The translations under genes were made by a program, and so were the position numbers. From Lachnospiraceae bacterium (lineage in GTDB: Bacteria; Bacillota; Clostridia; Lachnospirales; Lachnospiraceae), in contig JAQYIU010000052.1 of assembly GCA_028721415.1 (NCBI GenBank), forward strand, positions 1 to 48,277: a stretch of 48,277 nucleotides of DNA, in the 5' to 3' direction. This document shows, one piece after another, positions 1 to 8,688 of the stretch (positions within the stretch are counted from its first letter, which is position 1; every line of letters starts with the position of its first letter). The notes beneath the pieces were generated by a model. It saw only the letters and a program-made list of their open reading frames with translations. It searched no databases and had not been told where the DNA came from.

Positions 1-1
1 T

Positions 2-154
2 CCAGATACACGCCTTCTGCCAAGACTCACCGATGAGGCAGATCTTCTGACCGATGCGGAAGAGGAAGAACTTCTGACTAAACTGGACGAAATCAGTGAG
101 CGTCAGCAATGTGACGTTGTCGTTGCCACGGTAAATTCGCTTTGTCACATTTAA
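2..154 (+). pseudogene. TPM-domain protein, truncated remnant
   Basis: The frame is open from the window edge to a stop at 152-154. It encodes LPRLTDEADLLTDAEEEELL followed by a segment ending CDVVVATVNSL. This resembles the start of the TPM domain (YgcG/Psb32 family, extracytoplasmic domains often followed by a membrane segment). A real TPM domain runs about 100 residues further. Here the similarity stops near base 140, and three unrelated codons (CHI) precede the stop. The upstream part of the gene lies outside the window, so its own start cannot be judged. The break coincides with the start of similarity to a different family (138-557), so I read this as a deletion or recombination scar. 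Confidence 0.55.
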
Positions 155-557
155 AGATATCAAATTTTCTTCCTGGGAACATTCTTTTGAAGCAATCAAG
201 GATGTGATAGCCAGAGAATATCGCAGACATATTTATTTGCTGGATAGTGAGACGGCAGATAATTTACGCAGATTAATGCAGGGACAGACGATTGATTCCT
301 ACATAGATACTTCTGTAATTTATCCGGAGATAAAAAATAATCCGATTACAATCTATAGTTTTTTAGTTGCAGCAGGCTATCTGAAAATTGTTAAAAAAGA
401 AGAGTTGGAAATAAAGGCAGAGGAAGCTCTGGAACAAATTGATCAAAAGAAATATTTCACAATTATGAAACAGGAAGGAATTAATAAGTTCTTAAAAATA
501 GGAATTGTTTTTCATAAAAAACAGGTGAAACTTGTAAGTGCAATATGTGAAGGGTAA
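138..557 (+). pseudogene. AAA-ATPase-like / PD-(D/E)XK family remnant with internal deletion
   Basis: The frame reads back past the first possible start (GTG 204) to about base 138 as RFVTFKDIKFSSWEHSFEAI. This looks like the end of the AAA-ATPase-like domain found in DUF1703-type proteins. It continues through the linker segment (SYIDTSVIYPEIKNNPITIYS, then SFLVAAGYL). It then jumps, near codon 70 counted from 204, straight to the C-terminal strand region (ALEQIDQKKY, FLKIGIVFHKK). From memory of the family, the roughly 100-residue nuclease core containing the D...ExK residues is missing, as is the Walker motif at the N-terminus. It is probably non-functional. A short residual protein from GTG 204 is possible, but no good ribosome site is seen. 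Confidence 0.55.
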
Positions 558-563
558 AGGTAT

Positions 564-608
564 AGAGACTGGGCTGTTTTAGTGTGACAGCCCGGTCTCT
601 TGATTTTT
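564..608. terminator. Bidirectional Rho-independent terminator
   Basis: The arms AGAGACTGGGCTGT (564-577) and ACAGCCCGGTCTCT (587-600) pair with one mismatch and are followed by a T-rich tract. It lies between the remnant above and the convergent alcohol dehydrogenase gene. Confidence 0.8.
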
Positions 609-617
609 AAAAAGCCT

Positions 618-1718
618 CTATCCGATTGCCACAGATTTTTTCAGAATGGTAATAATGCCATCCCTTGTAATTTCGAATGGATAGGTGGAAAGTTTGGAAG
701 GGTTTGCCATCATATTATCGGCGTAAAGTTCCAGTTCTTCGGCTGTAATCTGACACTTACCAAGAAGTCCGTTCAGGAAAGTACGGGAGGCCTCCAGTGA
801 ATCAAATCCAAGGAGAGAGAGTACTTTTTCCACATCTTCCGGTCTGGTTTTTGCGTAATCTTCCATATAAGCTGCCAGGAAATATCCGCAGGCTTTCCCG
901 TGGGGAACCCCATGATTATAAGTAATCTCATAGCTCAGTGCATGAGGAAGAGAAGTTCCTGTCTGAGCGATGGCCATGCCGGCAACGGTGGAGGTAAGCA
1001 TCAGAGTTTCGTAAGTTGTTTCGTCTGGCTGAGTCTCTCCTTTTAGATAAGGAATCAATGTTTTCCACATGGATAAACCGTATTCAGAAAACATATGATT
1101 GTAAATGTTTGATTTGATGTGAAGTCGACTCTCCACGAGGTGTGCAAGGGCATCTACAGCGGTATTAACCAGAAGATTGTGGCTGGCATGAGAGAGATAT
1201 CGGCCGTCCACCAGGGCAAGATCCGGATACAGATTGTAGCTGATGCTCTTTTTTGTTTTAAAAGCATGGCGGGTCAGGACGGCATTCGGAGTTACCTCGG
1301 AACCGGTACCGCAGGTAGTCGGAATCGCGGCAATTGGCAGCGCTTTGAGAGGTTTTGAAACATAAAGACAATCAGAAGTTTCTTCCGGATTGGCGATGAG
1401 CAGGGCAATGGCCTTGGCTGCATCCAGCGGGGAACCGCCACCAATTCCAATGACAAAATCGGCCTGAAATTCCTTTCCGATTTCGGCAGCTTTTGCAACG
1501 GTTTCTACCGACGGATTTTCCTCAATGTCAGAGAAAATCTGACAGGCAACAGAAGCTTCCTTTAAAACAGAAAGCACATCATCCAGAGAACCGTTGATTT
1601 TGGCGGAATGGCGTCCGGTGACGATGAAGGCCCTGGTTCCCAGAGCAAGCAATTCCTTTTTGTGGTTTTCCACACAATTCTTTTCTATAAATACATTTGT
1701 TGGAGCAAAAAAGTGCAT
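618..1718 (-). CDS. Iron-containing alcohol dehydrogenase
   Basis: This is a 366-residue member of the Fe-ADH (group III) family, which oxidises alcohols or reduces aldehydes with NAD(P). Visible landmarks are the nucleotide motif GGGSP (93-97), the TTCGTGSE segment (134-141) and the usual metal ligands D189, H193 (DALAH), H259 and H273 (HGVPHG). Length is near the family norm of about 380. The start is ATG with an AAAGGAA ribosome site. It is transcribed alone, towards the terminator at 564-608, with its own promoter at 1831-1836. The substrate cannot be read from sequence: butanol, 1,2-propanediol or other short-chain activities are all possible. It lacks the fused aldehyde dehydrogenase of AdhE. 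Confidence 0.88.
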   Translation of the reverse strand: MHFFAPTNVFIEKNCVENHKKELLALGTRAFIVTGRHSAKINGSLDDVLSVLKEASVACQIFSDIEENPSVETVAKAAEIGKEFQADFVIGIGGGSPLDAAKAIALLIANPEETSDCLYVSKPLKALPIAAIPTTCGTGSEVTPNAVLTRHAFKTKKSISYNLYPDLALVDGRYLSHASHNLLVNTAVDALAHLVESRLHIKSNIYNHMFSEYGLSMWKTLIPYLKGETQPDETTYETLMLTSTVAGMAIAQTGTSLPHALSYEITYNHGVPHGKACGYFLAAYMEDYAKTRPEDVEKVLSLLGFDSLEASRTFLNGLLGKCQITAEELELYADNMMANPSKLSTYPFEITRDGIITILKKSVAIG

Positions 1719-1760
1719 AGTTTAAAATTCCTTTCTTTATTATATGAATAGAGTCAGATT

Positions 1761-1801
1761 CAGTGAACAACACAGGATTCAGATTGTAGTGAAGTTCACT
1801 G
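1761..1801 (-). other. Hairpin in the alcohol dehydrogenase leader
   Basis: CAGTGAAC (1761-1768) and GTTCACTG (1794-1801) are exact inverted repeats separated by 25 bases. They lie between the predicted promoter and the start codon, so the leader RNA of the dehydrogenase can fold. No known riboswitch is recognised. Confidence 0.45.
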
Positions 1802-1830
1802 GACCTGCTCCCGTATTTAGGTCTTGTCTG

Positions 1831-1854
1831 ATTATAGCACAGTTTTTCTCTGTG
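1831..1854 (-). promoter_or_regulatory. Promoter of the alcohol dehydrogenase with overlapping inverted repeat
   Basis: On the minus strand there is an extended -10 (TGC then TATAAT, 1831-1839). A good -35 hexamer is not obvious. The inverted repeat CACAG-N7-CTGTG (1838-1854) sits right against the -10 and may be an operator. Confidence 0.5.
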
Positions 1855-1870
1855 AGAAATCTACTTTTTT

Positions 1871-1903
1871 ATCTCAGTAGGAGTCAAAATCTCCTACTGA
1901 GAT
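1871..1903. repeat. Perfect 13-bp inverted repeat
   Basis: ATCTCAGTAGGAG (1871-1883) and its exact complement (1891-1903) are separated by 7 bases. T residues precede it on the plus strand and no T-run follows on either strand, so it is not a standard terminator. A related CAGTAGGGG core recurs twice at 30310-30412, which suggests a dispersed intergenic element. Confidence 0.6.
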
Positions 1904-1925
1904 AAACGCTCCGCTAGGATGCGCA

Positions 1926-1971
1926 CGGATTCGAAGAGGAAATTGTCTGCTATGCAAACCGAATCCGGCGC
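1926..1971. repeat. Inverted repeat CGGATTCG / CGAATCCG
   Basis: CGGATTCG (1926-1933) pairs with CGAATCCG (1960-1967) across a 26-base loop. GCGC bases flank both arms (1921-1924 and 1968-1971), so the stem can extend imperfectly. It forms part of the 1719-2127 gene-free stretch, which otherwise holds only the promoters and the repeat at 1871-1903. Confidence 0.4.
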
Positions 1972-2029
1972 AAAGTCTCACATGCGTTCGACTTTAATTT
2001 AAACATTCAATGTTTTTCTGATTTTCAAC

Positions 2030-2057
2030 TTGAAGTATTGATGATTTATGTTATGAT
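2030..2057 (+). promoter_or_regulatory. Candidate promoter of rpe
   Basis: TTGAAG (2030-2035), a 16-bp spacer and TATGAT (2052-2057) match the sigma-A consensus reasonably. The leader to the rpe start would be about 100 nt. Confidence 0.5.
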
Positions 2058-2166
2058 AAAATAGATGCAGTATCGAAAATCAATGTGAGTATTTCGACAG
2101 TGCATTTTGTAGTATGACGATAATAGTATGTATTCAGATATCTATATAGAAAATAGAGGAAAAAAG

Positions 2167-2829
2167 ATGAATAAAAAAAAGAATAAAATATTAGCCCCAT
2201 CCATCCTGTCTGCAGATTTTGCCAATTTGGGCAGGGATGTGATTACAGCCGTGAATGCGGGGGCACAATATGTCCATATCGATGTGATGGATGGGATGTA
2301 CGTTCCACAGATTTCTTTTGGAAATCCGGTGATCAAAGCCCTTCGTCCGCTGACCGATGCGATTTTTGATGTGCATATGATGGTGGAAGAACCAGGACGG
2401 TATGTGGAAGAATTTGCTGCGCTTGGAGCGGATATCATCACGGTTCATGCGGAAGCCTGCACTCATCTTGACCGGGTGATTCAGCAGATTAAAGCCTGCG
2501 GCAAGAAGGCAGCGGTGGCACTGAATCCTGCCACATCACTCCATGTTCTGGATCATATTTTAGATCAGCTCGATATGGTGTTGATCATGACGGTCAATCC
2601 GGGTTTTGGGGGACAGAAATATATCCCATATTGTGATGAGAAGATTCGAAAACTCCGGAAGATGATTGATGAGAGAAACCTGCCGGTAACTATTCAGGTG
2701 GACGGCGGTGTCAATGCCTCCAATGTAGAACGATTAGCCGAATGCGGCGTGGATATTTTTGTCTGCGGTTCGGCTGTTTTCGGAGGTAATATAGAAGAAA
2801 ATGTAAAGGAAATCATGAGTAAGTTCTAA
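2167..2829 (+). CDS. rpe: Ribulose-phosphate 3-epimerase
   Basis: This 220-residue TIM-barrel enzyme interconverts ribulose 5-phosphate and xylulose 5-phosphate in the pentose phosphate pathway. Signature segments are APSILSADFANLG at the N-terminus, HIDVMDGMYVP (metal and catalytic His/Asp), MTVNPGFGGQ and VDGGVN near the C-terminus (phosphate binding). The frame is open from an ATG at 2128. I choose ATG 2167 because AGAGGA lies 6-7 bases upstream and the family begins at the KILAPSILS strand; the extra 13 residues would be unusual. It is the first gene of a run with mrp and ftsH (gaps of 39 and 17 bases). No pentose phosphate partner is adjacent. Confidence 0.92.
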   Translation: MNKKKNKILAPSILSADFANLGRDVITAVNAGAQYVHIDVMDGMYVPQISFGNPVIKALRPLTDAIFDVHMMVEEPGRYVEEFAALGADIITVHAEACTHLDRVIQQIKACGKKAAVALNPATSLHVLDHILDQLDMVLIMTVNPGFGGQKYIPYCDEKIRKLRKMIDERNLPVTIQVDGGVNASNVERLAECGVDIFVCGSAVFGGNIEENVKEIMSKF

Positions 2830-2868
2830 GCTTTTCCATGATTTCAGAAGAAAGAGAGGTAACATAAC

Positions 2869-3699
2869 ATGAGTGAATGTACACATGATTGCAATTCCTG
2901 TGGAGAGAGTTGCGCAGAAAGAAAGACAAGTCCGGAAGATTTCCGTGTGAAATTAAGTGCGGGAAGTTCCGTAAAGAAAGTAATTGGTGTAGTATCCGGT
3001 AAGGGTGGTGTCGGCAAATCCATGGTGACATCTCTTCTTGCCTGCGCGTCCATGCGTGAGGGGTATAAGACAGCGATCCTTGATGGAGATATTACCGGTC
3101 CTTCCATTCCGAAGGCTTTTGGTATCAAGGAGAATCTGGTAGGTAATGCTGACGGTCTGATTGTTCCGGCAACTACCACTATGGGAATTGATATGGTGTC
3201 CGTAAACCTGATGCTTGCCAATGAGACAGACCCTGTTATCTGGAGAGGTCCAGTCCTTGGCGGTGTGATCAAACAGTTTTGGGGAGAGACTCTGTGGCAT
3301 GGTATTGATTGTATGTTTATCGATATGCCTCCTGGAACAGGCGATGTTACGCTGACGATTTTCCAGTCCATTCCACTGGATGGTATTGTAATTGTGGCAT
3401 CTCCACAGGAACTGGTTGGTATGATCGTGGAAAAGGCAGTAAATATGGCAAGAATGATGCAGATTCCGATTCTTGGTCTGGTGGAGAACATGAGTTATGT
3501 GGAGTGTCCGGACTGCGGTAAGAAGATCTATGTCTTTGGCGAAAGTCATATCGACGAGATCGCAGCACAGTATAATGTGCCGGTTCTTGCAAGAATTCCG
3601 ATGGATGCCAAACTTGCGGCTGCCTGTGATGCAGGTAAGATTGAATTTGCAGAAAATGACTATATGAACGATGCCATGGAAGTAATTACAAAATTATAG
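2869..3699 (+). CDS. mrp: Mrp/NBP35-family P-loop ATPase, iron-sulfur cluster carrier
   Basis: This 276-residue Mrp/ApbC/NBP35-type protein binds and transfers 4Fe-4S clusters to apoproteins in the cytosol. It has the deviant Walker A GKGGVGKS (44-51), the Walker B-like segment CMFIDMPPGTGD and the dimer-bridging CxxC (C213, C216) that holds the shared cluster. An N-terminal cysteine cluster (C4, C8, C11, C15) resembles the extra N-terminal cluster of NBP35-type members. AGAGAGG lies 8 bases before the ATG. It sits between rpe and ftsH, probably in one transcript. A link to the hydrogenase at 42-46 kb is possible but only inferred. Confidence 0.9.
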   Translation: MSECTHDCNSCGESCAERKTSPEDFRVKLSAGSSVKKVIGVVSGKGGVGKSMVTSLLACASMREGYKTAILDGDITGPSIPKAFGIKENLVGNADGLIVPATTTMGIDMVSVNLMLANETDPVIWRGPVLGGVIKQFWGETLWHGIDCMFIDMPPGTGDVTLTIFQSIPLDGIVIVASPQELVGMIVEKAVNMARMMQIPILGLVENMSYVECPDCGKKIYVFGESHIDEIAAQYNVPVLARIPMDAKLAAACDAGKIEFAENDYMNDAMEVITKL

Positions 3700-3716
3700 G
3701 CATTGTGGAGGTATAG

Positions 3717-5711
3717 ATGAATAATAACAATCCAAATAAAGACCCCAATAAAAAGAAAAATATGAAATCCATGCTTATGACATTGCTCATCTGCCTGGGA
3801 CTTACTCTTCTTTTTACTTCGGTGATGAATCGTTATAAAAATGGGGAACAAAAAGAAATCAGTTACAGCGAGTTTATCGAGATGCTGGATAAAGGTGAGG
3901 TTGATAATGTGACCATCACCGAGACCAAAATCTTAATTGAGCCGAAGGAGCAGGAGAATCCACTGGTGAAGACGGTATATTATACTATTATCACACCGGA
4001 TTACAAGCTGGTTGATCGTCTTCTTGATGCCAAAGTCACCTTCAAAGAGAATGATAACAGCAGTTCTTCTCTTATTACCCAGATTCTGGTAGGATATATT
4101 TTGCCATTTGCTATCATTACAGCCATGTTCATATTTATGACAAGAGGTATGGGAAAAGGCGGCGGTATGCTGGGAGGTATTGGAAAGAGCAATGCTAAGG
4201 TATATGTGGAGAAGAAAACCGGCGTAACCTTTGCGGATGTGGCTGGACAGGATGAAGCCAAAGAAACGCTGACAGAGATGGTGGATTTCCTTCATAATCC
4301 GAGTAAATACATTAAGATTGGAGCAAAATTGCCGAAAGGAGCACTTTTGGTAGGCCCTCCGGGAACCGGTAAGACGCTGCTTGCCAAAGCTGTCGCAGGA
4401 GAGGCAAATGTACCGTTTTTCTCGTTAAGCGGCTCCGATTTTGTGGAAATGTTTGTCGGTGTCGGTGCATCCAGAGTGCGTGATCTGTTCAAGCAGGCAC
4501 AGTCTATGGCACCATGTATCATTTTCATTGACGAGGTGGATGCCATCGGTAAGAGCCGTGACACGGCTTATGGCGGTGGTAATGATGAGAGAGAACAGAC
4601 GTTAAATGCCCTTCTGGCAGAGATGGATGGATTCGATTCCTCCAAAGGTCTGATTATTCTGGCAGCGACCAACCGTCCGGAAGTGCTTGATAAAGCCTTG
4701 CTTCGTCCGGGTCGATTTGACAGAAGAGTAATCGTGGAACGGCCGGATCTGAAAGGTCGTGTAGAAACGCTGAAGGTTCACTCCAAAAATGTTTTGATGG
4801 ATGATTCCGTTGATTTTGACGAGATTGCATTGGCAACTTCCGGTGCTGTTGGATCAGATCTTGCCAATATGATAAATGAAGCTGCTCTGGGAGCCGTGAA
4901 GGCAGGAAGAGAAGTTGTGACTCAGAAAGATCTTCTTGAGGCAGTAGAAGTCGTTATTGCCGGAAAAGAAAAGAAAGACCGTATCCTTGGCGATGAAGAA
5001 AAGAGAATTGTCGCTTACCATGAAGTAGGACATGCGCTGACCATCGCTGTACAGAAGCATACGGAACCGGTACAGAAGATCACTATCGTTCCGAGAACCA
5101 TGGGTGCTCTCGGTTACACGATGACCATGCCGGAAGAAGAGCGTTATCTGATGAGCAAAGATCAGATGTTAAATGAACTGGTTGGGCTTTTTGGCGGCCG
5201 TGCAGCAGAAGAAGTTGTATTTAATTCTGTGACAACGGGTGCTTCCAATGATATTGAGCGGGCAACTCAAATTGCGAGAGCAATGGTAACCCAGTATGGT
5301 ATGTCCGAGACCTTTGGCCTTATGGGGCTGGAATCGGTGCAGAGCCGTTATCTGGATGGACGCCCGGTATTAAATTGTTCCGATGCTACAGAAGCGTTAA
5401 TTGATGAGGAAGTGAAAAATATCCTGAAGGATGCTTATGAGAAAGCCAAATCAATTATTCGTGAGCATAGAGAAATCATGGATGAGATTGCCGCTTTCCT
5501 GATTGAAAAAGAAACGATTACCGGCAAAGAATTTATGGAAATTTTCTCAAGAGAGAGAAAAGACAATTCTGAAACATCTTCTGAAGAGACAGTGGAAACC
5601 GTCGAAATTCCTTCCGAAGAGACAGCAGAGACAATGGAATCCTCTTCTGAAGAGACAGCGGAATCAGTCGAAGTATCAGTTGATGGAACAGTAGAAACAG
5701 AAAATATGTAG
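3717..5711 (+). CDS. ftsH: ATP-dependent zinc metalloprotease FtsH
   Basis: A 664-residue membrane AAA+ protease that degrades unstable membrane and cytosolic proteins. The order is: transmembrane helix (about 17-37), extracytoplasmic domain, second helix (about 118-140), AAA module with Walker A GPPGTGKT (213-220), Walker [12 protein letters not shown] and second region of homology ATNRPEVLD...RPGRFDRR, then the peptidase domain. The zinc site is HEVGH (H435, E436, H439), with Val where Ala is usual. [12 protein letters not shown] supplies the third ligand region. The C-terminus (about 620-664) is an acidic Ser/Glu/Thr tail with repeated SEET units, which may be a recent low-complexity extension. 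ATG follows GGAGG by 5-6 bases. Confidence 0.93.
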   Translation: MNNNNPNKDPNKKKNMKSMLMTLLICLGLTLLFTSVMNRYKNGEQKEISYSEFIEMLDKGEVDNVTITETKILIEPKEQENPLVKTVYYTIITPDYKLVDRLLDAKVTFKENDNSSSSLITQILVGYILPFAIITAMFIFMTRGMGKGGGMLGGIGKSNAKVYVEKKTGVTFADVAGQDEAKETLTEMVDFLHNPSKYIKIGAKLPKGALLVGPPGTGKTLLAKAVAGEANVPFFSLSGSDFVEMFVGVGASRVRDLFKQAQSMAPCIIFIDEVDAIGKSRDTAYGGGNDEREQTLNALLAEMDGFDSSKGLIILAATNRPEVLDKALLRPGRFDRRVIVERPDLKGRVETLKVHSKNVLMDDSVDFDEIALATSGAVGSDLANMINEAALGAVKAGREVVTQKDLLEAVEVVIAGKEKKDRILGDEEKRIVAYHEVGHALTIAVQKHTEPVQKITIVPRTMGALGYTMTMPEEERYLMSKDQMLNELVGLFGGRAAEEVVFNSVTTGASNDIERATQIARAMVTQYGMSETFGLMGLESVQSRYLDGRPVLNCSDATEALIDEEVKNILKDAYEKAKSIIREHREIMDEIAAFLIEKETITGKEFMEIFSRERKDNSETSSEETVETVEIPSEETAETMESSSEETAESVEVSVDGTVETENM

Positions 5712-5724
5712 AAAATACAGAGTG

Positions 5725-5787
5725 TCAGAGTATACTCTGAATGATGCCCCGCAACGATGGAGAACCCATGCGGGGCATTCGTGTATA
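5725..5787 (+). other. Palindrome and GC-rich hairpin before uvrC
   Basis: TCAGAGTATACTCTGA (5725-5740) is a perfect 16-bp palindrome directly after ftsH. It is followed by ATGCCCCGCA (5744-5753), which pairs with TGCGGGGCAT (5769-5778). Flanking TATAC and GTATA can extend the second hairpin up to the uvrC ribosome site. No T-run follows, so termination is doubtful; a processing site or control of uvrC translation is possible. Confidence 0.5.
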
Positions 5788-5803
5788 TCAACAGGAGAAA
5801 ATT

Positions 5804-7681
5804 ATGTTTGATATTCAGGAAGAATTAAAAAAATTGCCCTCCAAGCCCGGAGTTTATCTCATGCACAATGCTCAGGATGAGATTATTTATGTGGGAAAAG
5901 CAAGAATACTTAAAAACCGCGTCCGGCAGTATTTTCAGAGCAGCTATAAAAAGAGTGTAAAAATTGAACATATGGTTTCTCATATCGCATATTTTGAATA
6001 TATCATCACGGACTCCGAATTGGAGGCGCTGGTTCTGGAATGTAATCTGATCAAAGAACATCGTCCCCATTATAATACGATGCTTAAGGATGATAAAAGT
6101 TATCCTTATATCAAGGTTACAGTGCAGGAAGATTTTCCGCGGATTTTGTTCTGCAGAAATGTGAAGAGGGATAAAGCAAAGTATTTTGGGCCTTATACCA
6201 GTGCCGGAGCGGTGAAAGAGACGATTGAATTAATGCATAAAGTCTATAAGATTCGAAATTGTAACCGGCTTTTGCCGAGAGATATCGGGAAAGAAAGACC
6301 CTGCCTTTATCATCAGATCAATCAATGTCAGGCTCCCTGCCAGGGATTTATATCAAAAGAAGAATATAGAGAAAATGTAGATCAGGCCCTTCGTTTTTTA
6401 AATGGGGATGATAAAAAAATTCTTCAGGATCTGGAAGATAAAATGAAGGCGGCGGCAGCCGAACTGGAATTTGAAGAGGCGGCAGAATACAGGGATCTCA
6501 TGGAGAGCGTGAAAAGAATTGGCGAAAAGCAGAAAATCAATCACACTGATGGAGATGACCGTGATATCATTGCTCTTGCGAAAGCAGGCGATGAGGCTGT
6601 AGTTTCCATTTTCTTTATCCGAAACGGAAAGCTTCTGGGACGAGATCATTTCCATATGACTGGCATTGGTGACAGTGAGAAAAAAGAAATTTTGATGGAC
6701 TTCATCAAGCAATTTTATGTGGGGACTCCTTTTATTCCTAAGGAGATATTGACGCAGGAGGAAATTCCGGATAAAGAGATTCTGGAGAAATGGCTTTCCG
6801 ATAAAAGGGGAGGTAAAGTTATTTTCCAGACTCCGAAAAGGGGAAGCAAGCATCAGATGATGGAACTGGCTCATAAAAATGCCCAGAATGTGCTGATAAA
6901 AGACAGTGAAAAGTTAAAGAGGGAAGAAAAAAGAACTATTGGAGCCGTTCATGAACTGGAAGAACTGCTGGGAATCCGGGGGCTGAATCGCATGGAAGCC
7001 TTTGATATTTCCAACACCAACGGATATGAAAATGTGGCATCCATGGTCGTATTTGAGAAAGGAAAAGCCCGGAGGAGCGACTACCGCAAATTTAAAATAC
7101 GCACGGTGGCAGGTCCCGATGATTATCGTTGTATGGAAGAAGCACTGGAACGGAGATTTTCCCATGGAATCCGAGAGAAGGCAGAGAGGGAAGAAAAAGG
7201 ATTGGATGCAGAACTGGGCAGTTTTACCCGGTTTCCGGATATCCTTATGATGGATGGTGGAAAAGGCCAGGTAAACGTGGCTCTTGGTGTGTTGAAACGA
7301 CTGAACCTTTCCATTCCGGTCTGCGGTATGGTGAAAGATGACTTTCACCGAACAAGAGGTCTTTACTATAATAATGAAATTATTCAGTTTCCGAAAAATT
7401 CAGAAGCCTTTCGCATGATTACCCGATTACAGGATGAGGCCCATCGCTTTGCCATAGAGTATCATAAAAGTCTGAGAAGCAAAGGGCAGGTTCACTCGGT
7501 ACTGGATGATATCAAAGGGGTTGGGCCGGCTCGACGAAAAGCCCTGATGAAGCATTTTAAAGATATCGAAAAAATACGTCAGGCCACACTGGAGGAACTG
7601 GATCAGGTGGAAGGAATCACAAAAAATGTAGCAGAGACAATCTTTGCATTTTTTCATCAAGAGGATACTTCTAAAAAATAA
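5804..7681 (+). CDS. uvrC: Excinuclease ABC subunit C
   Basis: This 625-residue nuclease makes the dual incisions of nucleotide excision repair together with UvrAB. The GIY-YIG domain is at the N-terminus ([20 protein letters not shown]). A UVR/UvrB-binding motif lies near 200-240 ([14 protein letters not shown]). The RNase H-like C-terminal endonuclease follows ([20 protein letters not shown]), and a helix-hairpin-helix pair ends the protein ([20 protein letters not shown]). The frame opens at 5741, but ATG 5804 is preceded by CAGGAG at the right distance and begins the conserved domain, so it is the start. It is separated from ftsH by a hairpin region and from hprK by 62 bases. Confidence 0.94.
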   Translation: MFDIQEELKKLPSKPGVYLMHNAQDEIIYVGKARILKNRVRQYFQSSYKKSVKIEHMVSHIAYFEYIITDSELEALVLECNLIKEHRPHYNTMLKDDKSYPYIKVTVQEDFPRILFCRNVKRDKAKYFGPYTSAGAVKETIELMHKVYKIRNCNRLLPRDIGKERPCLYHQINQCQAPCQGFISKEEYRENVDQALRFLNGDDKKILQDLEDKMKAAAAELEFEEAAEYRDLMESVKRIGEKQKINHTDGDDRDIIALAKAGDEAVVSIFFIRNGKLLGRDHFHMTGIGDSEKKEILMDFIKQFYVGTPFIPKEILTQEEIPDKEILEKWLSDKRGGKVIFQTPKRGSKHQMMELAHKNAQNVLIKDSEKLKREEKRTIGAVHELEELLGIRGLNRMEAFDISNTNGYENVASMVVFEKGKARRSDYRKFKIRTVAGPDDYRCMEEALERRFSHGIREKAEREEKGLDAELGSFTRFPDILMMDGGKGQVNVALGVLKRLNLSIPVCGMVKDDFHRTRGLYYNNEIIQFPKNSEAFRMITRLQDEAHRFAIEYHKSLRSKGQVHSVLDDIKGVGPARRKALMKHFKDIEKIRQATLEELDQVEGITKNVAETIFAFFHQEDTSKK

Positions 7682-7743
7682 TATCCTATGGTACAATAAA
7701 TCATAATGGCTGTTTTTCCACGCAGCATAAAAAGGAGATTGAG

Positions 7744-8673
7744 ATGTACAAAGTTAAATTAACAGAAGTAATTAAGAAGATGGAATTAAAAAATCTGCTT
7801 CCGGATATTGACACCGACAAGATCAATATCAGTCAGTCTGCTGTAAACAGAATCGCTCTTCAGCTGGCAGGTTTTTTTGAACATTTTGATTCTGATCGTA
7901 TTCAGGTGATCGGTAATGTAGAATATGCGTATCTGGAAAAACTGGATGATGAAGATATCATTCCAATCTATGATAAAATTTTTGACTATAAGATTCCATG
8001 TATTGTTTTTTGTCGGGGACTGGAACCTTGCGATAGGATTTTGAACGCCGCAGAGAAGAAAGGGGTACCGATTCTTGTAACCAATTCATCGACTTCTGAT
8101 TTTATCGCAGAGACAGTTCGATGGCTCAGTGAACAGCTGGCACCACGCATTTCCATTCACGGTGTTTTGGTTGATGTCTATGGAGAAGGTGTGCTGATTA
8201 TGGGTGAAAGTGGTATCGGTAAGAGTGAGGCTGCCCTTGAACTGATAAGAAGAGGACACCGTCTGGTATCCGATGACGTGGTTGAGATACGAAAAGTAAG
8301 CAAAGATACTTTGATCGGAACTTCGCCGGATATCACGAGACATTTTATTGAGCTTCGGGGTATCGGTATCGTCGATGTAAAGAGTCTTTTTGGCGTGGAG
8401 AGCGTTATGCTTAATCAGAGCATTGACATGGTGATTCGTCTGGAAGACTGGAATCGAGAAGCCAATTATGACCGACTTGGTCTGGATGAAGAATATATCG
8501 AATTTCTTGGCAACAAGGTGGTATGCTATTCCATACCAATTCGTCCGGGTCGAAATCTGGCGGTGATTGTAGAATCTGCAGCCATCAACTATCGTGCGAA
8601 GAAAATGGGATACAATGCTGCACAGGAATTATATAATCGTGTGACTGGTAATTTGAAAAAAGATACCAATTAA
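7744..8673 (+). CDS. hprK: HPr kinase/phosphorylase
   Basis: This 309-residue bifunctional enzyme phosphorylates Ser46 of HPr and Crh with ATP or pyrophosphate and also removes the phosphate. It is the sensor step of carbon catabolite control in Firmicutes. Landmarks are H140 in the HG motif, Walker A GESGIGKS (154-161), the SDDVVEIRK segment and the C-terminal signature region (ELRGIGIVDVKSLFG). AAAGGAGA lies 6-8 bases before the ATG. The next gene is glucokinase, 15 bases on. A likely substrate, the HPr-like protein at 12802, is encoded 4 kb downstream. A possible extended -10 (TGG-TACAAT, 7689-7697) precedes it. Confidence 0.95.
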   Translation: MYKVKLTEVIKKMELKNLLPDIDTDKINISQSAVNRIALQLAGFFEHFDSDRIQVIGNVEYAYLEKLDDEDIIPIYDKIFDYKIPCIVFCRGLEPCDRILNAAEKKGVPILVTNSSTSDFIAETVRWLSEQLAPRISIHGVLVDVYGEGVLIMGESGIGKSEAALELIRRGHRLVSDDVVEIRKVSKDTLIGTSPDITRHFIELRGIGIVDVKSLFGVESVMLNQSIDMVIRLEDWNREANYDRLGLDEEYIEFLGNKVVCYSIPIRPGRNLAVIVESAAINYRAKKMGYNAAQELYNRVTGNLKKDTN

Positions 8674-8688
8674 TAGGGGGGAAATGTG

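Noticed and set aside
1871-1903. Rho-independent terminator
   Set aside because: No T-run follows the stem on either strand; T residues precede it on the plus strand.
2844-3491. Open frame of 215 codons on the minus strand inside mrp
   Set aside because: It is a reverse-frame shadow of a conserved gene and the composition is not protein-like.
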